Part shown: positions 7,571-14,404 of the stretch, in pieces | Layout of the letters: each line of letters opens with the position of its first letter | Position numbering within the stretch: position 1 is the first letter of the stretch | Assembly (NCBI RefSeq): GCF_000497445.1 | Contig: NZ_CM002286.1 | Span: 80,593 to 103,770 of the forward strand | From: Streptomyces roseochromogenus subsp. oscitans DS 12.976 | GTDB lineage: Bacteria; Actinomycetota; Actinomycetes; Streptomycetales; Streptomycetaceae | Direction of reading: 5' to 3' | DNA: 23,178 nt | Made by a program: the position numbers and the translations under genes | Notes under the pieces: generated by a model | Databases searched by the model: none | Told to the model about the DNA's origin: nothing | What the model saw: the letters and a program-made list of their open reading frames with translations, nothing else

Positions 7571-8104
7571 CTACCGCACCTCGGTTCTGGTCGACGGCGG
7601 CTGGTGGTTACGTCGGTTTGCTTCGTTCGCCTGCGCCTGCCGCGCGATTGCCAACAGGTCACGGGCGGCGGCAGCACTGATGATCGATCCCCGGCATGGA
7701 TGGACTCTCACGCCCTGTTGTCGCAGGTCCATCAGTTCCTCGGCTACCTCTATCCGTTCCAGCAGGTCGGTGACGGCGGCATCGGACAGTACGAATTCCG
7801 CGGGGACGCCCTGCAGGTAGTCGCTCACCTGCTGCCATTGGTCGGCCGTGACGGATACGGTTTCGCCGGCGCGTACGCGGGCGAACCACGTCGGCTCGGC
7901 CGACTGGTCCAGCTCCATGATCCGGCCGAGCGCGGCTCGCGCCCGCTCGGTCCGCACCAGCATCTTCGCGTCGACCAGTGGGGCCGCAGCAAGCGGCGGC
8001 TCGGCGGGGCGCTGAGGAACGGACCGGGCGGGTGCTGGGGAGCGGCGACGGTGGAGCTTGGCGAGCATCGTGATCAGGCGGCGGAGGGCAGACGGCCGCG
8101 CCAC
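7571..8104 (-). CDS. Unknown 177-aa protein downstream of the DUF6907-like gene
   Basis: Starts at GTG 8104 inside the end of the upstream gene (31-base overlap); GGAG lies 7 bases before this codon, while the alternative ATG 8068 lacks a ribosome site. After a basic, Pro-rich N-terminus, residues about 65-135 (ARVRAGETVSVTADQWQQV, then YLQGVPAEFVLSDAAVTDLL and a leucine-rich helix) resemble the C-terminal half of Streptomyces XRE-type regulators, where a segment such as FLGVP.xFF precedes a helix. The N-terminal DNA-binding helices of such regulators are not obvious. Probably co-transcribed with the upstream gene. The resemblance is weak and the function is unknown. Confidence 0.5.
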   Translation of the reverse strand: MARPSALRRLITMLAKLHRRRSPAPARSVPQRPAEPPLAAAPLVDAKMLVRTERARAALGRIMELDQSAEPTWFARVRAGETVSVTADQWQQVSDYLQGVPAEFVLSDAAVTDLLERIEVAEELMDLRQQGVRVHPCRGSIISAAAARDLLAIARQAQANEANRRNHQPPSTRTEVR

Positions 8105-8454
8105 TGCTCCAGGGCGTCAGCGGCGTGCCGGAGGTCAGTGATCAGCTTGTCGAGGGCTTCGACGGAGGGGACTGGTCCGTAGTCGTGCACGGCACCCGTG
8201 TGCTCGGACTCCGCGCCAATGTCGACGCGCGCGGGGCGGCGCCCCTCGTCTCGGGTTCGGTAGTCCTCGCTGCAGACGGTGGTGAACGCCAGGCGGAATC
8301 GGTCTGCGTTGATCAGCGAGGGCAATTCCAGGGTGATGGGCTCGGACTCGTGGAAGACCGAATCGTGCTCCGGGTCCTCATCGGTGTGGTCCGCAGAACA
8401 CCATTGCGGGCAGTTGTCTCCCGTTACTGTCAGCATCCAGTCGTGCGCGTGCAT
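8074..8454 (-). CDS. DUF6907-like small protein
   Basis: A 126-residue soluble protein. The N-terminal DNCPQWCSADHTDED followed by an acidic/His patch and SEPITLELP is the hallmark of the DUF6907 family of Streptomyces proteins (C-P-x-W-C then H, a probable small metal site). The family has no known function. The C-terminus is a helix (SVEALDKLITDLRHAADALEQW). ATG 8454 is the most upstream start that keeps good codon use; ATG 8439 is an alternative, and neither has a strong ribosome site. First gene of a probable two-gene operon. A near-perfect inverted repeat 20 bp upstream may be its operator. Confidence 0.6.
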   Translation of the reverse strand: MHAHDWMLTVTGDNCPQWCSADHTDEDPEHDSVFHESEPITLELPSLINADRFRLAFTTVCSEDYRTRDEGRRPARVDIGAESEHTGAVHDYGPVPSVEALDKLITDLRHAADALEQWRGRLPSAA

Positions 8455-8473
8455 GGAGGCGATTCTGTCATCT

Positions 8474-8496
8474 ATTCGGAATGATCTATTCCGGAT
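8474..8496 (-). promoter_or_regulatory. Inverted repeat upstream of the DUF6907-like gene
   Basis: ATTCGGAAT-N5-ATTCCGGAT: 9-bp arms with one mismatch, centred about 31 bp upstream of the ATG at 8454. It stands out as AT-rich within GC-rich DNA, as expected for a promoter/operator. Confidence 0.45.
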
Positions 8497-8629
8497 GCCT
8501 TCCGGCCCGCTCGCCGCGCAGCGGCGGACGACAGTCCGGGCGGGACAGCGGGATGACGCGGATCTCGGTGAAGCGGCGGATCGCGACTCCTCTAGCGGCT
8601 GCGTGTCGAGCGGGCCATCAGGCCGCCAG

Positions 8630-9388
8630 TCACGAACGTGTGCTCCGAGCACGCCGCACCGAGGCTTCCAGGGCAGCCATCAGGTCTTCGGGAGGGGCCG
8701 GTTCCCGTGGCGGTGCCATCTGCTCGCCAGCGGCGAGCGTGTCCACGAGCACGTTGAGGGCGGCGGCGTAGTCATCGTGCAGTTCGTCGACGTCCACGCC
8801 GGACATCTCGGAGACCTCCGCGAGCTCCAACTCACGCCCCGTGGTGGGGGCGGGGCTGGAGAGGTCACCCGGATCTCGGATCTCCTCCGGCCAGTGGAGC
8901 GTCTGGCACACCAAGATCCCATTCCTGGGCCTGAGCACGGCCAGCCGCTCACGCGAGCGGAGAGCCAGTTTGCACACGCCGATCCGTCCGGTGCGGGCCA
9001 GCGCCTCAACGAGGAGCGCGTACGGACGCTGGGCCCCAGCAGCAGCGGCTCCTACCCAGTACGGACGTGCATACAGCAGCGGATCGACGTCGCCGCTTTC
9101 GACGAAGCCCAGGACCTCGATCACTCGTTTCGTCGGCAGCGGCAGCGCGTCCAGGTCGGCATCGGTGATGACGACCGTCCGGCCGTCGGGGGTGTCCCAG
9201 CCACGCGCGGTCTCATGGGGGGTGAGCTGCTGTCCGTCCAGCTCGCATACTCGCTTGTGCCGCACCCGGCCGCCGTCGGCGGCATGCACGAGATGCAGGC
9301 CAGGCCCGTGTTCCTCGGTAGCGGCATACAGGTCGACAGGGAGCGCGACCATGCCAAAAGCGAGGGTGCCCTTCCAGATCGATCGCAT
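8630..9388 (-). CDS. ku: Ku protein (non-homologous end joining)
   Basis: A 252-residue bacterial Ku, which forms a homodimeric ring on double-strand DNA ends and recruits the ligase LigD. The N-terminus MRSIWKGTLAFGMVALPVDLY is the family signature. It is followed by HLVHAADGGRVRHKRVCELDG, DLDALPLPTKRVIEVLGFV, DPLLYARPYWV, PYALLVEAL and LRSRERLAVLRPRNGILVCQTLHW, covering the whole core beta-barrel. It ends soon after the core in LMAALEASVRRARSTRS, without the long Lys-rich extension of some Ku proteins. Streptomyces often carry several ku genes, including copies on linear plasmids and chromosome arms. No ligase or primase gene is in the window, so it would have to work with one elsewhere. 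A second ku remnant lies divergent to it (9587-9958). Confidence 0.93.
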   Translation of the reverse strand: MRSIWKGTLAFGMVALPVDLYAATEEHGPGLHLVHAADGGRVRHKRVCELDGQQLTPHETARGWDTPDGRTVVITDADLDALPLPTKRVIEVLGFVESGDVDPLLYARPYWVGAAAAGAQRPYALLVEALARTGRIGVCKLALRSRERLAVLRPRNGILVCQTLHWPEEIRDPGDLSSPAPTTGRELELAEVSEMSGVDVDELHDDYAAALNVLVDTLAAGEQMAPPREPAPPEDLMAALEASVRRARSTRS

Positions 9389-9586
9389 GGCTCGACGTTA
9401 AAAGCGCAGGATGGCAAGCGCCCGTCGCGCGGAGCTGTACGAGTGCGGGCCGTAGCCGTCGGCCAGCTCGCGGAGCAGTACCGGCTGGCGTTCGCCGCCC
9501 CGTCGCCCTCGCCCCGATCATCGGGCCGCGCTATCTCCTGCTCCAGCTGGACTCGCGGCGGACAACGGACGGCATCAAGCCCTGCC
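9389..9586. other. Gene debris between the intact ku and the ku remnant
   Basis: No intact gene. Short pieces with coding-like codon use appear on both strands: on the minus strand about 9415-9500 ends as DGYGPHSYSSARRALAILRF and stop; on the plus strand about 9495-9560 reads PVALAPIIGPRYLLLQLDS. Neither is long enough to name. The stretch looks like a junction of several truncated genes. Confidence 0.35.
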
Positions 9587-9958
9587 CACAATCTCAACGC
9601 GTTGCGCTGGGGCGACGAGGTGCGCCCTGCGGCCGGCGTCGCTCCTTCCCGCACCACCGCGGTTGACGAGGAGAAGCTGGCCGCTGCCCTCGACCTCCTC
9701 GAGGTCCGCAGCGTCGACACGCTCGATGAGGTTCCCGACCTGACCGACCACTACGCCCAGGCCCTTGCCGCCCTGGTCAACGCCAACCTCCACGCCCACC
9801 ACCTCGCCGGCCCGGTCGGGCCGGGGTGGCGTCCGCAGCTGGTCGACCTGATGGAAGCACTCCGACAGTCCGTCCAGGACGCTGGCGTCGAACGTGGCGA
9901 AGCCTCGCCCGGCGTGGCCTCGACGCCGTGGAACCCGCGCCCCCGTAAGCGCTCGTGA
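9587..9958 (+). pseudogene. C-terminal remnant of a second ku gene
   Basis: The frame from about 9587 to TGA 9956-9958 reads as the C-terminal third of Ku: LNALRWGDEVRP (the L-x-x-L-x-W-x-D-E-[IV]-R element), then VDEEKLAAALDLLEV, LTDHYAQALAALVNANL and QLVDLMEALRQSVQDAG. These correspond to LVCQTLHWPEEIRDP and LMAALEASVRRARS in the intact neighbour on the other strand. No start codon or N-terminal core precedes it; upstream sequence in this frame is not Ku-like. It is a truncated paralogue, not an expressed gene as far as can be seen. The frame stays open far upstream, antisense to the intact ku, by chance of high GC. Confidence 0.6.
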
Positions 9959-10070
9959 CCCCGGCGGCGACCCGGTTCCGCACACGCAGCCACGTGCATC
10001 GTCGGTGCCATGCCCTCGAAAAGCGAGCAAGGCTGGGCGGAAGAACGAGGCGGGCCGGGCGATGGCGGCA

Positions 10071-10409
10071 TCAGCCCGTGATCCCGAGGCCGATGTCAGG
10101 CCTGCAGTGGGAGCAGGGGCTGGTGCCGCCGGTGAGCAGGTGCCGGGCCTCCTCCCGGCCGACAGGGCGGCGTCGCTTGCCGGCCATGTAGCAGGAGCCC
10201 TGGTGGACCTGCACGGGCGGCCGGCCGACACCGATCCCGAGTTCGACGATCCACTCCGGCGGCTGCGGCTTCGCGCGGCGCCCTTGCTCCTGTTCGGCCT
10301 GCCGTTGAAGGAGCTGCTCGATCTTCCCGTCGATCCGCGCCAGCCACATCGCGTGCCACACCCGCAGCGTGTGCAGCCGCTCCAGATCAGGCGGCAGATC
10401 ATCGAACAT
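10071..10409 (-). CDS. DUF6233-like protein
   Basis: A 112-residue protein strongly matching the Streptomyces DUF6233 pattern: MFDDLPPDLERLHTLRVWH, a helical Gln/Glu/Arg stretch, then PPEWIVELGIGVGRPPVQVH, GSCYMAGKRRRPVGREEARHLL and CSHCRPD near the end. The conserved Cys/His residues suggest a small structural metal site. Function is unknown; family members are abundant on Streptomyces plasmids and arms, often as scattered single genes. I start it at ATG 10409 where conservation begins; GTG 10451 is a possible alternative adding 14 residues. It is divergent from the Y-family polymerase gene, and an SOS-like box lies between them. Confidence 0.75.
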   Translation of the reverse strand: MFDDLPPDLERLHTLRVWHAMWLARIDGKIEQLLQRQAEQEQGRRAKPQPPEWIVELGIGVGRPPVQVHQGSCYMAGKRRRPVGREEARHLLTGGTSPCSHCRPDIGLGITG

Positions 10410-10455
10410 ATTTACGATATTAAGGTCCCGGTCGGTCCTCGACAGGCTCACGATC

Positions 10456-10471
10456 TCGAAAATTTGTTCTA
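10456..10471 (+). promoter_or_regulatory. LexA (SOS) box candidate for the Y-family polymerase gene
   Basis: TCGAAAATTTGTTCTA matches the actinobacterial LexA consensus TCGAACATGTGTTCGA-type palindrome at about 13-14 of 16 positions, keeping GAA and GTTC at the right spacing. It lies 24 bp upstream of the ATG at 10496 and also close to the divergent DUF6233-like gene. Binding is inferred. Confidence 0.55.
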
Positions 10472-10495
10472 CCGTGAGGGGTGGGAGGTGACCGA

Positions 10496-11509
10496 ATGAA
10501 CGAGGGCTCGATGCGGGTCGTGCGGTCGACAGTGATGCATGTGCGTTGCCCGGACCGGCTGCCAGAGGCGGTATACCGGCAGGTGCTGGAGCTGCTGTCC
10601 GGCCTGTCCCCGGTGGTCCAGGCCCTGCCTCCGACCGCGGCCTTGACCGAGCTCAAGGGGGCGCTGCGCTACCACGGCACCGATGCCCGCCGCCTCGGTG
10701 AGGTTCTTCGGATCCGGTCCATCTCCCGCCTCGCCGTCGACCTCCGGATCGGCATCGGCCCGTCGATCACGGTCGCCGCGACCGCCTCCGCCCAGATCCC
10801 CGATCCCGGAGGCGTCCTCGCCGTCGCCCCGGACCAGGTCGCCGACTGGCTCGGGCCGCTGCCGGTGGAGGCCCTGCACGGCATCGGACCGCGCCAGGCC
10901 GCCGTGCTCCGCGACTACGGCATCCACTGCATCGGCCTGCTGGCCTCCGTCTCTCCGGCCACCGTGCAGCGACTGCTCGGCAAGAAGGCCGGTCGGCTCG
11001 CCGCCGACCGCGCCCGCGGCATCGACCCGCGCCCCGTCGTCTCCCGCGCGCTGCCCGCCTCCGCCTCCGTACGCCATCGCTTCGACCGTCACGTCCTCGA
11101 CGGAGCAACCGTCCGGGCCGTCCTGCTCGATCTGGCCGTGCATTTGGGGCTGCTGCTGCGCCGCCGCGGGCAGGCGGCGCAGGCGCTGACGCTGACCCTG
11201 AAGTTCGCGGGCGGCACCAGCTGGGAGAAGACCCGCCGCATGGCCGAGCCATCGGGCCATGACGACGATCTGCGCACCGTGGCCTATCAGTTGATGGACG
11301 CCGCCGGCCTCCAGCGTGCGCGTCTGACCGGGATCGCTCTGAAGGCCGAGGATCTGCTGGACGCCGACCGCGTTGCCTGCCAGATCAGCCTGGACGCTGG
11401 ACGCGAGTCCCGGCTCGTTGCCGAACAGACTATGGACCGCATCCGCGCGAAGTTCGGCCCGGGCGCGATCGGCCCTGCCGCCGTCGCGGTGCTCCGCCGC
11501 GCTTCATGA
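10496..11509 (+). CDS. Y-family DNA polymerase homologue lacking catalytic residues (ImuB-like)
   Basis: A 337-residue protein of the DinB/UmuC superfamily. The palm region (HVRCPDRLPEAVYRQVLELL to about residue 110), the helix-hairpin-helix thumb (PVEALHGIGPRQAAVLRDYG, residues 123-142, then GKKAGRLAADRARGIDPRPV) and the little-finger domain (about 185-335) are all in order. In active enzymes an Asp follows HV- in motif I and an S-x-D-E motif sits where this protein has PPTAAL (46-50). Both sites lack the metal-binding acids, so it is probably a non-catalytic accessory subunit, as ImuB is for DnaE2. ATG 10496 has an excellent GGAGGT site 7 bases upstream. A LexA-like box precedes it, suggesting DNA-damage induction. 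No dnaE2 or imuA is in the window. Confidence 0.8.
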   Translation: MNEGSMRVVRSTVMHVRCPDRLPEAVYRQVLELLSGLSPVVQALPPTAALTELKGALRYHGTDARRLGEVLRIRSISRLAVDLRIGIGPSITVAATASAQIPDPGGVLAVAPDQVADWLGPLPVEALHGIGPRQAAVLRDYGIHCIGLLASVSPATVQRLLGKKAGRLAADRARGIDPRPVVSRALPASASVRHRFDRHVLDGATVRAVLLDLAVHLGLLLRRRGQAAQALTLTLKFAGGTSWEKTRRMAEPSGHDDDLRTVAYQLMDAAGLQRARLTGIALKAEDLLDADRVACQISLDAGRESRLVAEQTMDRIRAKFGPGAIGPAAVAVLRRAS

Positions 11510-11515
11510 CCGGCG

Positions 11516-11725
11516 TTACCGACCGAGTTCCTGCCGCACGTCCAGGTAGCAGCGCAGCCGCACACCGGGCTGCCCGGGATCCCGCGTCGTCCGGTCCGCC
11601 ACCGCGGTCGCCCATTGCGCGGCGAGCAAATCCTGGACGGCGAGGGCAGTGCGATCGTCGCAGGCCGCGATCTCCACCACGGCCAGCCCGGGCTCGGCCA
11701 CATGTGCTTCGATGATCGGCTCCAT
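11516..11725 (-). CDS. DUF6207-like small protein
   Basis: A 69-residue protein with the near-invariant Streptomyces pattern MEPIIEAHVAEPGLAVVEIA, a helix with ALAVQDLLAAQWATAVADRT, and the closing GVRLRCYLDVRQELGR. This fits the DUF6207 family, a compact alpha/beta protein of unknown function common on Streptomyces arms and plasmids. ATG 11725 is where conservation begins. It converges on the Y-family polymerase gene with only 6 bases between the stops, and no terminator is visible in that gap. Confidence 0.7.
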   Translation of the reverse strand: MEPIIEAHVAEPGLAVVEIAACDDRTALAVQDLLAAQWATAVADRTTRDPGQPGVRLRCYLDVRQELGR

Positions 11726-11826
11726 GCCTGGCACGACGCTTCGGCGCCCGCCGGAGTTCTCCCGTCGCGCCGGCTTCACCCAGCCGAGTATCGGGCCGGC
11801 CGTTGTTGCCCCGGAGTCCGCCTCGG

Positions 11827-12186
11827 CTACTGCTCCTTCCGGCCCTCGCCGTCCTCGCGGCCGAGGGCGTGCTTGAGCTGGGACCGGGCCTCGGACAGCT
11901 CGGCCTGGGCGACGTGGTTCCAGAAGTCGTGGGTGACGATGGCGGTGGCCAGGTCGCGTTCCTTGTCGCGCAGCGCCGTGACGTCCTTCTGTTCCTGCTC
12001 CGACCAGCCCGGTGAGTCCGGGTAGGACCGGGGTGTGCTCTGCCAGCAGCCGTCGGGGCGCTGCCAGGCCTCCATCGGCTCGACGGAGTACGGCAAGGCT
12101 GTGATCAGGGCTGCGAGGTCGGCCCGCACCTGTGTGAGGTCCTGCTGCGCGGTGAGAAGGTCGTCGGGGTAGTCGTACGTTGCCAC
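11827..12186 (-). CDS. Hypothetical helical protein (VATYDYPDD family)
   Basis: A 119-residue protein beginning VATYDYPDDLLTAQQDLTQV with a coiled-coil-like N-terminal helix, a middle section with LPYSVEPMEAW and PDSPGWSEQEQ, and a charged C-terminal helix (VTALRDKERDLATAIVTHDF and on). I recall similar small proteins across Streptomyces but know no function. GTG 12186 is preceded by GAGAG; another in-frame GTG lies 9 bases upstream. No signal peptide, membrane segment or metal motif. It stands alone, divergent from the CoiA-like gene. Confidence 0.6.
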   Translation of the reverse strand: MATYDYPDDLLTAQQDLTQVRADLAALITALPYSVEPMEAWQRPDGCWQSTPRSYPDSPGWSEQEQKDVTALRDKERDLATAIVTHDFWNHVAQAELSEARSQLKHALGREDGEGRKEQ

Positions 12187-12493
12187 GGCTCTCACATTAG
12201 TTCGACCCGCTGACAAGGCTCCCGAGACAGCGCCTCTGCAGGGAGTCAGCGCCCGCTTAGAGTTATGAGTCCCGCAAGGGCGCGCTGCGCCACCAGATCC
12301 GCCTGTGACGGTATCCCGGCGCGGACCGCGCCGACCCTGGGACCGCAGTGCCATGTCGGTACGGAGTTACGCGGGCGCGCTCGTCGATCCACCGCGTCGG
12401 TACGGGGGAGCCGGGCATGATCCGCGGCGGTAATTCGTTGCCGTATCAGGGACGTGGCCGTCTGGACGGGATGGGTGAGCGGGGTGGGGTTAC
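12187..12493. other. Divergent intergenic region
   Basis: About 300 bp between two divergent genes with no coding-like frame. Its notable element is a GC-rich palindrome at 12319-12333. Promoters for both sides presumably lie here, but I cannot place -10/-35 boxes with confidence. Confidence 0.4.
12319..12333. promoter_or_regulatory. GGCGCGG-A-CCGCGCC palindrome
   Basis: Perfect 7-bp arms around one base, between divergent genes. It could be an operator or a small hairpin. It is GC-rich like its surroundings, so chance is possible. Confidence 0.25.
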
Positions 12494-13951
12494 GTGCACA
12501 GGGCGCGGGTTAAGCGGACCGGGCAGCCGGTCTACGCATACGAGATCGACCGCCAGCCGTCGTGGCGAGGCGAGGACCTGGTCTGTTGGGAGCGCGACTG
12601 CGGCAGCGCCGTGCGCGAGATCGGCGGCTACACCAAACGCGACGGCACCCCCTATGCGGCGTATTTCCGCCTCAAGAACAACATCGAGCACCGTGCCGGC
12701 TGCCCGCTGAATCCGGTCGAGGTCATCACCTCGATCGCGCAGGGATCCGAGGGCCTGGCCACGGCCGACAAGGGCGTGCTGCGCCTGACCCTGCCCCAGG
12801 ATCTTTCCCAGCCCGGCACAGAGCGTCCCGGCCCCGACGGTGCTCCGTTGGACGGGGAGGCGATCGACCGCCGGATCACGACGGTGCCGCCGCCGCTGCC
12901 CGCGCTGATCAACTCTGCGGTGAAGATCGTCCGGTTCCTGATCGCCCATGATTTCGACAGCAAGATGGTCAACCGGTTCAGGGTCCTGCCGTACGGGAGG
13001 AAGCGCCCCGTCCTGTGGGAGGAGTTCTGCTACGGGCCCACGTACACCTCGTACGCCGGGCTGTACACGCTTATCCGCACCGGCAGGCAGCCTGGTTACC
13101 CGGTCGCTCTGTACGGGACAGTGCAGCATGTGCGCCGGGACAGGAACGACCGGCCGTACGCGGTGATCGCCACCGCCGATCCGACCGGGGTGCTGCGCTT
13201 CGAAGTGGTCCTGCGCTCCTGGTATCCCTCGCTGATCGCCCCGCTGAGCGAGGGCACCCACGTCCTGGCGGTCGGCGACTGGGATGTGTGGGCCGACGGC
13301 CGCGTACCCCAGCTGCGGCTCTTTGCCGATGATCATTGGCAGATCGCCTACTGGACGAGCGATGAAGCCACCGGTGACGTGAGCGAACCCTCCTGCCCGC
13401 CGGCCCTCACTCCCCGCCAACGTGCTGCGGCGAGACCGGCACAGACGTCCACTGCGCGAACCGGGCGCGTTACCAAAGCCGTTGGCAGGCGCTCAGCCGC
13501 CTCGTCGGCTCGGCGTACCCCGGCGACACCGGCATCACCATCCGCGTCTTCGACTGCAACTTCCCGTACGCGGGCGCCTCAGCCCGCCGTGCGGAAGGAT
13601 CCCCGCCCCACCACGGCGGCGCCGGATACTTCCGCCGCCCGGCCACTCACGCCTCCGGGCCGGGGTAGCGCCGGCCTGCCGATCCCGCTGCCCTCACCCC
13701 CCACTCCGACCGGCTCGCTGACGGAAGGAGTGGCGTCGCCTGGTAGCCCGTCGACACCCACGTCGGCCGAGCCGCAGTCACCACCTGGGCCGCCCCTGCC
13801 TGCCCGGCCGGCTGTCCCAGATAATCAACCCGCGCCGCCCCAGCTGCTCCCTCCGGTCCCGCCCCTGCCGCCGCTCCCGCCACCCGATCCGGGCGAGGGC
13901 GGGCGTCGGTGGGCCCTGGGGCGGTGGCTGAAGCGCGTACGGCGGCCGTAG
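12494..13951 (+). CDS. CoiA-like zinc domain plus OB-like domain protein with a probably frameshifted C-terminus
   Basis: The open frame encodes 485 residues from GTG 12494. Residues 25-72 hold a C31-x4-C36 ... H66-x3-C70 pattern like the N-terminal zinc element of CoiA-type proteins. Residues about 200-287 (YPVALYGTVQHVRR, RPYAVIATADPTGVLRFEVV, GTHVLAVGDWDVW, VPQLRLFADDHWQIAYW) look like a beta-rich OB fold, suggesting nucleic-acid binding. From about 13412 the annotated frame becomes Pro/Ala/Ser/Thr-rich with many A/T third positions. Meanwhile the -1 frame reads PTCCGETGTDVHCANRAR and GSAYPGDTGITIRVFDCNFP with strong coding bias up to a stop at 13666-13668. The true C-terminus is therefore probably in that other frame, and the Pro-rich tail may be artefact or decay. 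Function is unknown. Confidence 0.55.
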   Translation: MHRARVKRTGQPVYAYEIDRQPSWRGEDLVCWERDCGSAVREIGGYTKRDGTPYAAYFRLKNNIEHRAGCPLNPVEVITSIAQGSEGLATADKGVLRLTLPQDLSQPGTERPGPDGAPLDGEAIDRRITTVPPPLPALINSAVKIVRFLIAHDFDSKMVNRFRVLPYGRKRPVLWEEFCYGPTYTSYAGLYTLIRTGRQPGYPVALYGTVQHVRRDRNDRPYAVIATADPTGVLRFEVVLRSWYPSLIAPLSEGTHVLAVGDWDVWADGRVPQLRLFADDHWQIAYWTSDEATGDVSEPSCPPALTPRQRAAARPAQTSTARTGRVTKAVGRRSAASSARRTPATPASPSASSTATSRTRAPQPAVRKDPRPTTAAPDTSAARPLTPPGRGSAGLPIPLPSPPTPTGSLTEGVASPGSPSTPTSAEPQSPPGPPLPARPAVPDNQPAPPQLLPPVPPLPPLPPPDPGEGGRRWALGRWLKRVRRP

Positions 13952-14028
13952 GCCTCAGCCTGGGCGGTGGCAGCGGCGCCCGGCACGGGGCCGGGGATGT
14001 GGCGGGCCGCGATATCGTGGAGGGCCTG

Positions 14029-14328
14029 ATGAGCACCGCACATGATCTGGGGGAGTCCCGCGTGGCCGAGGACCGCATCACGCAGAGGGAGATCGAGGCG
14101 CTGACCCGCCGCATCGAAGCGGTCGAGGACCGTGTCGAGGCGATGCAGGTGCAGACGGGTGGGAATTTCGCGGCGGTCATCGAGGGCCAGGCGGCGTTGC
14201 GCCGTGAGGTTCGTGATGGGTTTACCAGGGTCAACGACCGTTTCGATGCCCTTGAGGCGAAGATGGACCAGAATCAGGCGCAGATTGTCGAGCTGCTGAC
14301 TGCGCTGGTCGGCAAGAACCCGAACTGA
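14029..14328 (+). CDS. Small coiled-coil protein
   Basis: A 99-residue, almost entirely helical protein. Heptad-like hydrophobic spacing runs through IEALTRRIEAVEDRVEAMQV, then a GGNFAAVIEGQAALRREV break and a second helix DRFDALEAKMDQNQAQIVEL. It resembles the many small two-helix coiled-coil proteins of actinobacterial mobile DNA; function is unknown. ATG 14029 has a GGAGG site 6 bases upstream; the frame is open further left but lies in the previous gene's tail. A strong hairpin terminator follows at 14369. Confidence 0.65.
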   Translation: MSTAHDLGESRVAEDRITQREIEALTRRIEAVEDRVEAMQVQTGGNFAAVIEGQAALRREVRDGFTRVNDRFDALEAKMDQNQAQIVELLTALVGKNPN

Positions 14329-14368
14329 AGCTGATCACTGGTGGTGACCGCCGCCGTACGTGGCGCTA

Positions 14369-14403
14369 CCGAAGGCCCGGATCCTACCGATCCGGGCCTT
14401 CGG
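14369..14403. terminator. Strong bidirectional terminator hairpin
   Basis: A perfect 15-bp stem (CCGAAGGCCCGGATC at 14369-14383 with its complement at 14389-14403) and a 5-base loop, placed between two convergent genes and ending 1 bp before the stop of the acetyltransferase. It serves both sides. Confidence 0.9.
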
Positions 14404-14404
14404 C

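Noticed and set aside
9415..9500. Minus-strand fragment ending DGYGPHSYSSARRALAILRF
   Set aside because: Codon use looks real but only about 30 residues lie between stops; too short to name, so recorded only as debris.
8279..9958. A single 559-codon open frame on the plus strand
   Set aside because: Most of it is antisense to the DUF6907-like gene start and the intact ku, with no protein-like pattern. Only the last 123 codons are real Ku-derived sequence, reported as a remnant.
13909..14028. Upstream extension of the coiled-coil gene at 14029
   Set aside because: The frame is open but overlaps the preceding gene's tail and lacks a ribosome site; GGAGG in front of ATG 14029 decides the start.
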